A stretch of DNA of 64,000 nt, from positions 62,001 to 126,000 of the forward strand of contig CAYVAT010000001.1 of assembly GCA_964449165.1 (NCBI GenBank), given 5' to 3'. This DNA comes from CAYSCW01 sp964449165. Lineage in GTDB: Bacteria; Acidobacteriota; Aminicenantia; Aminicenantales; Aminicenantaceae. A program made the translations under genes and the position numbers. This document shows, piece by piece, positions 34,164 to 43,449 of this stretch. Each line of letters opens with the position of its first letter. The stretch's first letter is position 1. A model generated the notes under the pieces. That model did no database searches. It saw nothing but the letters and a program-made list of their open reading frames with translations, and was not told the DNA's origin.

Positions 34164-35210
34164 ATGAAAAAGATTTCAGGTGCCATAAAATTAATAATCT
34201 GCTGGAGCCTCTGCCTTCTGTTTGTTTTCTGCGCCGGTAAAGGTCCTGGGAAATTATCCCTTGATCCCACAAGTCAGAAGTTCCTGGATAACATAAGCTA
34301 CATCATTCTTCCTGTCGAAGAGAAAATATTCAGAGAAATGCCTTCCGAAGATAGGGGAGAGTTTATCCGGGATTTCTGGGCGAGGCGAGACCCAGATCCT
34401 TCTACTCCGGTCAACGAATTCCGCCAGGCTTATTACGCCCGCTTAGCCACAGCCGATAAAACCTTTCGGGCAGGAATGCCCGGCCGGAAGACAGACAGGG
34501 GAAGAATTTACATTCTTCTGGGTCCTCCGACAAACATCATTAGAAAAGCGATGGGGGATGTTCCTTACGAAGCAGGCAAATATGTCAAAGCAAGTACCCT
34601 TGAAACAGGAACTTTAACAGAAAGGCCGACTGAAATCTGGGTCTATGATCAATACCCTGAATATTTTTCAGGCCCGTTGCGCCTTATTTTCGTCGACTAT
34701 AACAGCACCGGCAACTATAAACTAACTACAAACATAGAGATTACTCCTTTTTCCATGGTTTCACCGACATGGGATGAGCCTGACTTGGCAAAATATCATT
34801 TGCTAGGCGAGATTGAGAGGGACGAACGAAGTCTGGGTGAGCTTGGAATTTTTGACTATGATGTTTCGGCGGATGTCATTAGAATAAAAGACAGCTCTTC
34901 TGCTTCGATTTTTATCAAAATCCCCTATGCCAGGTTGGATTATCGACAGGAAGGGGAAAACTATTCCTGTGATTTATTGATCTCCGCTGAAGTAAGGGAT
35001 AGTCAACAGAGGATCCTCGCCAGAAAAGAGGAACCCTTTTCCCTGACTTTTTCTAGAGAACGACTAAAGGAGATGATCGCCAATAAAATGTCTTTCGATA
35101 AAGTATGGGAGCTTGACCTTCCCTTAGAGAGTGAGTTTATCTATTTTAGCCTGACCGATAATGTTAGAGGAAAAAGACTGCGCAAGCTGCTCCGAACAAA
35201 AGGGAGCTGA
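34164..35210 (+). CDS. GWxTD-domain protein, probably exported
   Basis: A 348-residue protein with an N-terminal hydrophobic segment ending in VFCAGKG, which could be a lipoprotein signal although the lipobox is imperfect. Residues about 40-150 carry the GWxTD domain features: YIILPVEEKIFREM, FIRDFWARRDPDPSTPVNEF, YYARLATADKTF and RGRIYILLGPP. GWxTD proteins occur mainly in Acidobacteriota, Aminicenantes and related phyla and have no settled function. This one may work in the envelope with the TPR proteins next to it. A strong GCAGGAGG site precedes the ATG. The opposite-strand TPR gene ends seven bases later. Confidence 0.85.
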   Translation: MKKISGAIKLIICWSLCLLFVFCAGKGPGKLSLDPTSQKFLDNISYIILPVEEKIFREMPSEDRGEFIRDFWARRDPDPSTPVNEFRQAYYARLATADKTFRAGMPGRKTDRGRIYILLGPPTNIIRKAMGDVPYEAGKYVKASTLETGTLTERPTEIWVYDQYPEYFSGPLRLIFVDYNSTGNYKLTTNIEITPFSMVSPTWDEPDLAKYHLLGEIERDERSLGELGIFDYDVSADVIRIKDSSSASIFIKIPYARLDYRQEGENYSCDLLISAEVRDSQQRILARKEEPFSLTFSRERLKEMIANKMSFDKVWELDLPLESEFIYFSLTDNVRGKRLRKLLRTKGS

Positions 35211-35217
35211 ATAGTCC

Positions 35218-36216
35218 TTATTGTTTCTTGATTAATTCTTCCACCTTAAGAATCAGGTTCTGGATTGTTTCGGCCTGAGGGTCATCAGGAGCCAATTCTA
35301 AAAATTTCTTAAGGCTCTCTATAGCCAGCTTATATTCGCCCCTATTCAAGTAAGCATAGCCTAACTTCTGGTAGGGAGCTGCCCAGTTCTCTTTGACTTG
35401 AGCAGCTAATTTGAAATATTCAATTGCTTTGTCTGTCTCTCCTTGATTGAAGTATATTTCTCCGATATTGAAAGGTATGGTTTCATCTCCCGGAAAAATA
35501 TCTATAGCCTGTTTTAAATATTCCCTGGCTTTCTCAAGGTCACCCTTCTTAATATAGCATTCGCCCAAGCTTATCAGAGCTCTGGCAGCACTTTCATCAC
35601 CTTCAATAGAGCCTTTTTCTTCCTTCACCTTGTTCAAGATCTCATTGAAGGCTTCGATCGCTTTATCATACTCGCCCATTTCCTGGTAACAACTGCCGAT
35701 ATTAATATTGACCTGATAAATGGTAGGATTACTCTCAAGAAATTCCTTATACTTTACCACTGCCTCGCTGTATTTTTTCTGTTCATAAAGCTCGTTGCCT
35801 TCCTCAAAAATCGGAATAGTCTCTTCGTCCTGAATAGCTGGCATATTCACTCCAGTCGTTTGAATCTTTCTCAAGATAAACTCGAGTGGAGGATTTTTAC
35901 TCGAAAATTGACTGATACTCATCTCATGGTAGGTCGTTCCATATCCTTCTTTGCTCACCGTAATCCGGAAAAAACCTGTTCCTAGACCAGCAATAGCCCA
36001 ATGTCCCTTATCGTCAGATTCACCCTCAAACTTGGTACCGTACCTAAGATGCTGGGCGACAACTTTAGCTCCTTCTATCGGATTTCCCGCTTCATCTTGA
36101 ACTGTCCCCCGAATCCTTCCCTTCCCTCGGCCCTGCTGGCCGAGAAGAGTTAAAGTCAAGCTCAGGCTTAGAAGAAAGACAAGGAAGATTATGGATATGT
36201 TTTTATTTCTCACCAT
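35218..36216 (-). CDS. Exported carboxypeptidase-regulatory domain plus TPR protein
   Basis: A 332-residue protein with a signal peptide (to about residue 27), a carboxypeptidase-regulatory-like beta domain (about 33-112, GRIRGTVQDEAGNPIEGAKV) and five or so TPR repeats from about residue 130 to the end. Such proteins act as periplasmic scaffolds. The partner is unknown. It may be cotranscribed with nothing else, because the other TPR gene upstream lies beyond a 186-base gap without a clear site. An AAAGGAGC site supports the start. Confidence 0.82.
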   Translation of the reverse strand: MVRNKNISIIFLVFLLSLSLTLTLLGQQGRGKGRIRGTVQDEAGNPIEGAKVVAQHLRYGTKFEGESDDKGHWAIAGLGTGFFRITVSKEGYGTTYHEMSISQFSSKNPPLEFILRKIQTTGVNMPAIQDEETIPIFEEGNELYEQKKYSEAVVKYKEFLESNPTIYQVNINIGSCYQEMGEYDKAIEAFNEILNKVKEEKGSIEGDESAARALISLGECYIKKGDLEKAREYLKQAIDIFPGDETIPFNIGEIYFNQGETDKAIEYFKLAAQVKENWAAPYQKLGYAYLNRGEYKLAIESLKKFLELAPDDPQAETIQNLILKVEELIKKQ

Positions 36217-36402
36217 ACGCTCCTTTAATCGCTCAGAAAGTTATTTTAATTTATGCCACCTGAAAATTCAACTCTGTTTTTACTAACCTTGGGACTCAAT
36301 TAACCTGATATTTTGATGACTTGATTGATAAAAAGAAATCCTCTCTCTCTTCACTTACTCCAGATGACAATCTTTCTTAATAGCAGAACTTAAAAGTATA
36401 AC

Positions 36403-37383
36403 TTAGGATTCAACCTTACATTGAAAGTCAAATCCAACCTCGGGGAAAGGGTCGACGAGAATGAGGGGAATTGTTTTGGGAGAATATTTCTCTGGCTTAA
36501 TTTTCAAGCCAATCTTGTCAAACTGTTCCTGGGCTTTTTCTTCCTGGCCAAGGTGAAAATAAGCTCTTCCTGAATTTTTAAGTGAATTTACTTCCTCAGG
36601 ATTTTCTGCCAGAATTTCTTGCCAGATTTCAAGAGCTTTGTTGTAATTTCCCTGGTTATAATAAACGATTGCTAAATTTTGTTTGGCCCAAATCATGGTT
36701 TCTGAAATCCGAGAAAAGCTTTCAATGGCTTGAGCATCTTCCTTCAGATAATAAACAACATAGCCTTTCATGAAGCTCAATTCATCACTTTCTTTCTCAC
36801 TCTTGAGGAGCTCCTCGAGCTCTTTTTTTGCCTTCTTGTATTCCTTAAGAAAGGAGTAGACCACGAGAAGCTGCTCTCTCGTCTTGATTTCTGGATACTT
36901 GTATTTTAAAGCCTCGCTAAATCTTTTACTGGCATTTTTATAATCTTTGTTCTTCTTATAAAGCATTCCCAAAGCAAATTTCAGAACTCCTGTTCTTTCT
37001 TTGGTGAATACCACAGCCGAACTCCCGCTGAGGTAAGCATCTTCCTGGCCAAAGCTATCCATCCTCTTTCCTGCCGATATAGTACTCTTTGCTTTTTCTA
37101 ACCTTTCAGTTTCAAACTCGACTTTACTCAATGTCTTTAATGAATTTTGAAAATCACCCTTAAGATAATAGGCCAAACCTAGATAGAGATGGCAGTCGTA
37201 GTTGCGGGGATATCTTTTGAGTTTTCTGTTTAAAAGAAGAATGGCTTGATCGATTTTGCCCTGTTCCAGATACTTACAGGCCCTATTCTCTTCTAAGTAC
37301 ATCTGCTGAGCAGAGCTAAGCGGGATTTCAATCCAAAAAGCCAATAAAACCATTCCCACCAATAGAATTAAAAGCTTTTTCAT
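36403..37383 (-). CDS. Exported TPR protein
   Basis: A 326-residue protein with a signal peptide (residues 1-25, ending SSAQQ) and TPR-like helical repeats through most of its length, for example DCHLYLGLAYYLKGDFQNSL and AIVYYNQGNYNKALEIW. It has no enzymatic motif. It shares strand with the carboxypeptidase-regulatory/TPR gene and probably belongs to the same envelope system as the sulfatase-TPR and GWxTD proteins. TAAAGGAGGG precedes the ATG. Confidence 0.8.
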   Translation of the reverse strand: MKKLLILLVGMVLLAFWIEIPLSSAQQMYLEENRACKYLEQGKIDQAILLLNRKLKRYPRNYDCHLYLGLAYYLKGDFQNSLKTLSKVEFETERLEKAKSTISAGKRMDSFGQEDAYLSGSSAVVFTKERTGVLKFALGMLYKKNKDYKNASKRFSEALKYKYPEIKTREQLLVVYSFLKEYKKAKKELEELLKSEKESDELSFMKGYVVYYLKEDAQAIESFSRISETMIWAKQNLAIVYYNQGNYNKALEIWQEILAENPEEVNSLKNSGRAYFHLGQEEKAQEQFDKIGLKIKPEKYSPKTIPLILVDPFPEVGFDFQCKVES

Positions 37384-37635
37384 ATTTTCCCTCCTTTAAG
37401 GTTTAAGATCAGGCTTTTATTGTTTTTATTATACTAGCTCCAATCTAAATTGTGAAGGTAAAGCAGGCTTTTTTTGCATCTCCTCGGCTCCCATAAGGAG
37501 TGCGTGCTGGATAAGCTGCGGTGGGAGAGGCCTAACCCAACTTGCCCGACATTAAACTGGACTCATGTCAACCGTTTCAAAGAGAAAGCAAACCTTTAGA
37601 CTCCCTAATTTTTACCGAACCAGAAATTGCTGTTT

Positions 37636-38301
37636 TTACTGGAACACTTTCTGGAAGATATCAACAAGGTCGAGTGCGTATTCAACCTCGCTCAGAGGTA
37701 TTCCCTTGTTTTCTGCTATGGTAGTGAAGCGTCCGTCCTGGTTGCCGTCTTTTGTGATGATAAGATAGTCAGCATAAGGAGCCACTGCATCAATCATCCG
37801 CTCGTTGTCGCTTCCCGGAGCCCCTCTTTTTGAGGTGCCTCCGACATGCACACCGATGATGAAGATTCCCTTCTCCTTGCAGTAGTCGATGATCTTTTTC
37901 AATCGGCTCACCTCCGCATCAACGGTCAGGCCTGATGCTCCCATGCCTTTCAGGCTGGCACCGATAGCGAAGATTACTGTCTTGTAAGGAGTGCCAGCGG
38001 GATAATTTTCGAGATCAGTATGGACTTCCACATGGAATCCGGGACCTGATTCTTTGCCAGCCAGGCCGACTCCAGCTTCTATCATATCAACGGTGGGAAC
38101 GTCGCAATAATCATATGTTATACCTGCTTCATCCAGAACGATGTTAACGGTGGTCACATCCGGACTCTGACCAGCAGAGGTGGTGAGGATGGGTTGCTGA
38201 GCTTTGGGTACTTCTGTTTCCGCCAAAATTGGAGCGGATAGAAAGATGAAAGTTACTAAACCAAGCACAAAATACAAACTCCATCCGGTTAAATTTTTCA
38301 T
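37636..38301 (-). CDS. Periplasmic protein of unknown function (DUF6305-like)
   Basis: A 221-residue protein with a clear signal peptide (cleavage near ILAETEV, residue 27). The mature part begins QPILTTSAGQSPDVTTVNIVLDEAG and later has FAIGASLKGMGASGL, IIGVHVGGTSKRGAPGSDNE and a C-terminal helix. I believe this matches DUF6305, but from memory only. The serine/glycine-rich loops suggest a ligand-binding Rossmann-like fold. It follows the C69 dipeptidase gene by 81 bases on the same strand and may be its partner. AAAAGGGGG precedes the ATG. Confidence 0.75.
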   Translation of the reverse strand: MKNLTGWSLYFVLGLVTFIFLSAPILAETEVPKAQQPILTTSAGQSPDVTTVNIVLDEAGITYDYCDVPTVDMIEAGVGLAGKESGPGFHVEVHTDLENYPAGTPYKTVIFAIGASLKGMGASGLTVDAEVSRLKKIIDYCKEKGIFIIGVHVGGTSKRGAPGSDNERMIDAVAPYADYLIITKDGNQDGRFTTIAENKGIPLSEVEYALDLVDIFQKVFQ

Positions 38302-38382
38302 GTCATCCCCCTTTTATGTATGATATCTTGGATTGAAGAATTTATAACCAAAATGAGAATTCTCATGCGGCTTTCTCTCTTG

Positions 38383-40158
38383 TTAGTTATGTTCTGTTAC
38401 AGATCGCGGCTCGAGCTTTTGTTGTTCGATGATAATCCGGAGCCACCAGTCAGGATATTGGATGGTTTTTCTCTCTCTGGTTTCCGGGTTATAGATGAAG
38501 AGATGGTTATATTTGACCAGCAGCTGGTCGCCCAGTTCCCACCAAGCCTTGATGACCATCTCTGCATTGTTCAGGCAGTAAGTGGTTAGGAATTTTCTTG
38601 CCAGGTCAGGATCTTGCTTGTAGAGCTCCAAAGCAGCCTTGTCGATAGCCGCAGTGTTTTTCAGGGCCGGTTTTTCCCACTTTTCCCGGGCTTTTTTCAC
38701 GTCTTCGATAGCCAGTGAATAAGCGACCTGGGTGTGAAAGCCGACATAATCAAACGCCCAGCGTGCAGAGTTTCTGTCAAGGATAAAGTGGTCTCCGATT
38801 TCGAAAGATTTGGGTATCCCGGTTATCCCCGCGCCATAAAGGGGCATGAAGCAGGAGGTATCCTGAGCGCCCCAGGCAAGCCAGACGATTCCTCCGATGG
38901 GATTGGGAAGCCATCCTCTCGACTGGGTAACAGTGACATATTCGGCACGGTTGTCGCTGATAAATCTTTTGGTATCCCAGGTCTTTCCGTCAAATTTATA
39001 GGGCCTGGTCAGATAGTTGGGATTGGAGAAAGGTCCGGCCTGGAGGGTCTCTCTCAAGTCGAAATGAGTTCCCTCGTATTTATCCCGGGTGAGGCGCATG
39101 ACATCCTCCACAGACAATTTCTTATCCGGTTTAACAGAAAACGGAAAATCCATGTTGGGAACATCCGGGCTGAATTTTTTGGAGGGGGCCACCAGATCGA
39201 AGAATCTCCACAGGCGGCCATGCCATCCATGGGTGCTGTTTGCGCTTCCTTCAGTTGGAGAATAGGCTTTTTTCCAGTTGAAAGGTTCACCGCTTTGCGG
39301 ATCATAGTATCCGTTCTCTACGGCATAGGAGATAACGTTGGGTGATGCCATGAAATAATCGGGTTTATTGAGGTCGATCTCTCCGATTCTTGACTCGTTG
39401 GGACAGACGCTGACATGGTCATCCGGTACGCGCTGGGCACACCAGATGGCTCCTGGTTTTCCGATTTTTGGATTCCACAAAGATCCCGCAGGCATGATTT
39501 CGAAGATCCATACCTCGTCGGGGTCAGCCACAGCCAGCATCTCTCCATAATCGGTATGCCCATATCCATGCTCTTCGGCTAAAGAGCCCATGAGCTTGAT
39601 AGCTTCTCTTGCGGTCTTGCACCTTTCCATAGCCAGCAGTGTGAGCATGGTGATGTCGAATTTGGGTGTACCTGTCAGGTTGTTCATCTTGGGGCGGCTG
39701 CCGATTGTGGATTCTCCTATTGCCAATTGTTGATCGTTCATGTACCCAAACGCCCCGTGCACATAGGCATGTGTGTGCTCGAGCTGGGGAATTTCAAGGC
39801 CTGTAAAATTCTTCTCGTAAACCACATCCCATTTTAATCCTTCCTCAGGCGGAAAAGTTTTGAACTGGTTAATATGGTAGATTTTACGCATGGAACCTGG
39901 TTCATGATCTGCTGCAGGGATGTAGCGCCAGGTCCAATCACAGACACCGCAGTCACATGTGTGAGTTGTGATGACAGAGCCATCGACAGATGCATTTTTT
40001 CCTACGATGATCACAGTACACCCTTCGCTCGGACTGTTTGTGACTAGGCATTCATCTTGCTCCCCCTGAGAATCCGTTAGAGAGAAAGCACCAAAGAGGC
40101 CCAGTGAAAGAAATAAAATACAAATGATCATAAAGAATTTTTTTGGATTCATGTTCAC
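38383..40158 (-). CDS. Secreted C69-family dipeptidase
   Basis: A 591-residue peptidase of family C69 (PepD/U34). A signal sequence (residues 8-25) precedes the N-terminal nucleophile cysteine C47 in SEGCTVIIVGKNASVDGSV, the usual start of the mature enzyme. HTYDYGEM-like GHTDYGEMLAVADPDEVWIFE and IGESTIGSR are family landmarks. The enzyme cuts dipeptides and activates itself by removing its propeptide. It is followed by a DUF6305-like gene and preceded, 122 bases away, by an M14-like deacylase, so the strand reads as a peptide or acyl-amino-acid use operon. AGGAGGTGA precedes the ATG. Confidence 0.88.
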   Translation of the reverse strand: MNMNPKKFFMIICILFLSLGLFGAFSLTDSQGEQDECLVTNSPSEGCTVIIVGKNASVDGSVITTHTCDCGVCDWTWRYIPAADHEPGSMRKIYHINQFKTFPPEEGLKWDVVYEKNFTGLEIPQLEHTHAYVHGAFGYMNDQQLAIGESTIGSRPKMNNLTGTPKFDITMLTLLAMERCKTAREAIKLMGSLAEEHGYGHTDYGEMLAVADPDEVWIFEIMPAGSLWNPKIGKPGAIWCAQRVPDDHVSVCPNESRIGEIDLNKPDYFMASPNVISYAVENGYYDPQSGEPFNWKKAYSPTEGSANSTHGWHGRLWRFFDLVAPSKKFSPDVPNMDFPFSVKPDKKLSVEDVMRLTRDKYEGTHFDLRETLQAGPFSNPNYLTRPYKFDGKTWDTKRFISDNRAEYVTVTQSRGWLPNPIGGIVWLAWGAQDTSCFMPLYGAGITGIPKSFEIGDHFILDRNSARWAFDYVGFHTQVAYSLAIEDVKKAREKWEKPALKNTAAIDKAALELYKQDPDLARKFLTTYCLNNAEMVIKAWWELGDQLLVKYNHLFIYNPETRERKTIQYPDWWLRIIIEQQKLEPRSVTEHN

Positions 40159-40280
40159 CTCCTAAAAATTATATGTCAGCAGGAGCAAAAGGCTTTCCTT
40201 GCTTCTTTTTGATTTGTATGTTCTCTGTTCAGACCTGACATAATGAAGAGATATTATACACAAAATCAAAAGAAGAGCCA

Positions 40281-41444
40281 CTAGTTGTAGTAAATATTAA
40301 CCTTGTCCGCTTTCTCAGGATTATGGAAGTAATGTCCAACTCCATTCTTAACCACCTCTGCATAGCGAGGGACATTGCGGACTCGAATCGCTCTATCTGG
40401 AAATTTTCTCGAATACTGATGCATAATCTCCAAAACCACCGAACAGTGCTGACCGACGCGTTTTGCCATGGGCCATCCTGTCTCATCATAAGGAACAAAC
40501 AGCTTTTTCTTTTTGGAAAGGCTGAGCAGGAATGGATCCTTTCCGTCAAGGAGTAATTTCTCCGTCTTAGGCCCGGTGGGCTGATCCAGGAAGGGGATAG
40601 GAGCTTCCAGAAGAAAAGGCAATGTATCGGAGTAGTCTCCAATTTCTCGGTGAGAAAGGCCTCGAAATCCAGAAGGAGAGGGTTCCACATGATTGTCAAA
40701 TCCCTCCCTGGCCTTTACAGTGAGAGAGCTCATGGTGGCGATTCTTATCGATTTTTCCGGAGCCACGATACAGTTGGTCACAGGAAACATAGTTTCTGCC
40801 CCATGGATGTCAAAGGCGATGTCTACCTTTCCTATCCTCATGATCTGCATCGCACCATAGGTGACCTTCTCCATCAGCGGCCCGTTGGGTCGGCCAGGCC
40901 ATGTCCTGTTAGTGTTCCTCACGTCGATGTAAGAGAGAAGCTGTCTTTCGGGATAGTGGATATAGACATCGGGATCGGGCCATTGGTCCAGAGGAGCGGC
41001 ATTGCGGTTTCCCATCCTAAATTTTTTACGGCCCCATTCCGTAGATATCTCAAAATAGAGGGGATAGCCATCTCCTGGTTTGGTGTTGCGGCTTCCGCTG
41101 TTGTTGAAACAGGGAATGATGATCAGGGTGCCCTTATCGACGACGGCGTTTTCGATGAACACGAGGGCGGTCAGCAATGCAGAAGGCTCATTGGAGTGGG
41201 TATTGGCGATGATGATTGCTTTTCCGCCTTCTTCTTTTCCCTCGAGGAAAAAAACGTTGGTCTCCGCTGTGGTTTTCCTCAGGCCTTTGGAATATTCGCT
41301 CAACTTGGTAACCTTGCTCACTCCCGGCCCTGCCACGATGGGAATCTTATAATGGCGGTGGCTGTAGAATTGGATACTCGCTGGGACCATAAAAACAACC
41401 ACGATAAATATCATCACTAATTTTATTTTCCATTCTTCAGCCAT
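40281..41444 (-). CDS. Membrane-anchored succinylglutamate desuccinylase/aspartoacylase-like (M14) enzyme
   Basis: A 387-residue protein with one N-terminal membrane helix (about 8-25). The zinc carboxypeptidase fold shows H83 and E86 in NTHSNEPS, a later DIHGAE that gives the third zinc ligand, and LLEAPIPF with a probable catalytic glutamate. Relatives remove acyl groups from amino acids or cut carboxy-terminal residues. ATG 41444 is chosen over the in-frame TTG 21 bases earlier because the AAGGAGG site sits between them. It follows a small membrane protein and a large permease, which suggests that it processes what they import. Confidence 0.8.
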   Translation of the reverse strand: MAEEWKIKLVMIFIVVVFMVPASIQFYSHRHYKIPIVAGPGVSKVTKLSEYSKGLRKTTAETNVFFLEGKEEGGKAIIIANTHSNEPSALLTALVFIENAVVDKGTLIIIPCFNNSGSRNTKPGDGYPLYFEISTEWGRKKFRMGNRNAAPLDQWPDPDVYIHYPERQLLSYIDVRNTNRTWPGRPNGPLMEKVTYGAMQIMRIGKVDIAFDIHGAETMFPVTNCIVAPEKSIRIATMSSLTVKAREGFDNHVEPSPSGFRGLSHREIGDYSDTLPFLLEAPIPFLDQPTGPKTEKLLLDGKDPFLLSLSKKKKLFVPYDETGWPMAKRVGQHCSVVLEIMHQYSRKFPDRAIRVRNVPRYAEVVKNGVGHYFHNPEKADKVNIYYN

Positions 41445-41506
41445 GTGTCCTCTTTCCTCCTTCAATCATTTGTTTGAGGAATCAAAGATATCATTAAAGC
41501 TCAAGC

Positions 41507-41662
41507 TTAGCGTATTCTGAGCAGACGCAAAATAAGGGGTATGAGAACCAGCAGATAAAGAATCATGTTGTTGACGCTCTTTTTTTCTCGGATAAAGTTC
41601 CAGATAAGCAAGGCTGCTATATAAGCACTTATCAGGTAATAGAGGATCATGATTATGGGCAT
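41507..41662 (-). CDS. Small membrane protein (51 residues)
   Basis: A short gene starting at ATG 41662 with GGAGGTGAT just upstream, ending at 41507. The product has two hydrophobic segments (MPIIMILYYLISAYIAALL and MILYLLVLIPLILRLL) separated by a charged REKKSVNN turn. It lies 13 bases after the permease gene and 62 before the M14-like gene. A role as a small subunit of the permease, like the small TRAP subunits in position, is plausible but unproven. Confidence 0.7.
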   Translation of the reverse strand: MPIIMILYYLISAYIAALLIWNFIREKKSVNNMILYLLVLIPLILRLLRIR

Positions 41663-41675
41663 GATATCACCTCCA

Positions 41676-43004
41676 TCACATGCTCCAACGCACCAGAAAC
41701 TCCAAGTGCGCACTGAAGACAATCATCAATATTCCTACCACAGTAATAACTAGCCAGGGGATCCAGGTGGCTTTCAGGAATCTCCAATAAGAATCTTTAT
41801 ATTCCGAGACCATGACACTGAGCCTGCCGATTAGAGCGGTGGGTGGAAGGCCATCGCCAAGCGGCCATAATAAGCTCAGTCCTGCAATAACTACCGTGGC
41901 ATGCAGTCCGATAGAGTCCAAAAACCATACCAGAGGTATCCCAAAAACAGCGGCTGCTCCATAAGTCAAAACGCCCTCGGATAAAGGAATGAGTACAGCC
42001 AAGGAGATAAAAAGTGCGATGAGAGGAGTACTGACGACCGCAAACGAGAGCATGCCCCTGACGCCCGTAGTTGTCATGATCTGCTGGAGCATGCCCACGA
42101 CAATCATGGTGGCCAGCAGCGGAAGGAGACGCTTCATGGTTTCTCTGGACAGCCTAAAGATGTTGATTTTCTTCGGGCTGAGCAGAAGAGCAACGACTCC
42201 GGCGATAGTAAACTCAAGGGGCAGTCCCAGGATGGGAACAGAAAAGGGCCAGATCCTGTAAGCAATGATTAGGCCAAAAAAGATCAGGAAGGGCAGGAGG
42301 ATTCGCCACCAGCTCATCTTTTCCGGCACTTTGGGCATCTCTTCGAGGGCCCTCTCCAGGTTCATATCGCCTTCCTTTTTCCATCCGAGAGTAAGGACAG
42401 TAAAAGTTCCTAGAATAAGAACAGGAATGCCAAGGGGAAGCTCAAAACCTACATAGGGAATGGCTGTTCCGGCACAGGTGATCATGGCCCAGATGTTCAC
42501 CGGCGGTGCTGCTGCGCTTAACCCTGCGACGATGAAAAGGATAGCTGCCACTCTTCTCCTTGGAATTCCGAGATATTCCAGAGCAAGCGCGATGGGCGCT
42601 CCCACAACCAACAGAGAAACACTTCCTGCGCCGGTGAGGGCTCCTGGAATGAGGATGATGACCATCAGGACGAGAAGAGCAATGATTCGTCTGTTATAAA
42701 GATATTTTATGGTTCCCCTCACGACATAGTTCACACCTCCGGACTCACTGATAATGGCCATGAAAATTGTGGCTGTGGAGAAAACCAGGATGACGTCCAG
42801 ATAGGTGAAAGAACCTTCTATGAGATGGCGAGGCAGTTGATCTATGGGCGGTGTCTTGATCAATGCTCCCGCAAGGCCTCCTGCCAGTGCGGCCGACAGC
42901 ATGCTTAATTCAACAGAGAGTTTTCTCCAGCTGGCCAAAGCATAGGCACAGGCCATGACGAAGAGGATTATTCCGATTTGGAGAGAGGCACTCTGCAGAG
43001 ACAT
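41676..43004 (-). CDS. Large permease of the ion-transporter superfamily (TRAP-M/CitM-like)
   Basis: A 442-residue protein with ten to twelve membrane helices. It resembles the large permeases of TRAP carboxylate transporters and other ion-transporter superfamily members: a GALTGAGSVSLLVVGAPIAL loop, GLSAAAPPVNIWAMI and the mirrored PLSEGVLTYGAAAVFGIPLVW and LLWPLGDGLPPTALIG. The repeated proline/glycine loops suggest two re-entrant hairpins. The substrate is probably a carboxylate or peptide-like acid. No periplasmic binding protein is encoded nearby. First gene of the strand going to 38.4 kb or beyond; no strong ribosome site. Confidence 0.75.
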   Translation of the reverse strand: MSLQSASLQIGIILFVMACAYALASWRKLSVELSMLSAALAGGLAGALIKTPPIDQLPRHLIEGSFTYLDVILVFSTATIFMAIISESGGVNYVVRGTIKYLYNRRIIALLVLMVIILIPGALTGAGSVSLLVVGAPIALALEYLGIPRRRVAAILFIVAGLSAAAPPVNIWAMITCAGTAIPYVGFELPLGIPVLILGTFTVLTLGWKKEGDMNLERALEEMPKVPEKMSWWRILLPFLIFFGLIIAYRIWPFSVPILGLPLEFTIAGVVALLLSPKKINIFRLSRETMKRLLPLLATMIVVGMLQQIMTTTGVRGMLSFAVVSTPLIALFISLAVLIPLSEGVLTYGAAAVFGIPLVWFLDSIGLHATVVIAGLSLLWPLGDGLPPTALIGRLSVMVSEYKDSYWRFLKATWIPWLVITVVGILMIVFSAHLEFLVRWSM

Positions 43005-43110
43005 ATTCTTAAATACTCAGCAATTTTAACCTTCGCATTTCGTATTAGTCAAGGAAAACAGAGAAAAAAGAACAAGAGGCGGGAGCATCCCAAAACCGAA
43101 ATGCAGTACT

Positions 43111-43292
43111 AGTCAGGTAAGCTAATTCGTTAGTCTACGGATTTTCCCAAGCGATGAAAATCCGCTTATTCCTCGGAGCATCGGTTCCTATCCATCCTCG
43201 CCAAGACCCTCCCACCCACCACTATGGGCTTCGGATGGAAATGAACCATGCCTGCTTGCCTGCGGATGACTTGCTCCTAAGCTTACCTGACT
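43111..43292. repeat. 182-base element bounded by a perfect 13-base inverted repeat
   Basis: AGTCAGGTAAGCT (43111-43123) is the exact reverse complement of AGCTTACCTGACT (43280-43292). Inside are GGATTTT/AAAATCC (43139-43145 and 43157-43163), TCCATCC/GGATGGA and, on the - strand, GGTGGGTGGGAGGG (43207-43220), a potential G-quadruplex. No target-site duplication is visible. It could be a non-coding RNA, a MITE-like element or a double terminator. The rest of 43005-43449 holds nothing recognisable. Confidence 0.55.
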
Positions 43293-43449
43293 GTTGTTGA
43301 AACTGTCACGGAACTGAGGATGTTTATTCCCTACATTTGTTTTTCCATTTACCAAAAAATCTGGTAAACTAACTCCCAATATATCCTAATGGGCAGATAC
43401 TTGAAAAGAGATATTACAACTTCTGGACATTTAAGATGGAGGATCGACC

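Noticed and set aside
43111..43292. tRNA, tmRNA or integron attC site
   Set aside because: No T-arm or anticodon pattern and no attC core sites; the symmetry is that of a simple inverted repeat.
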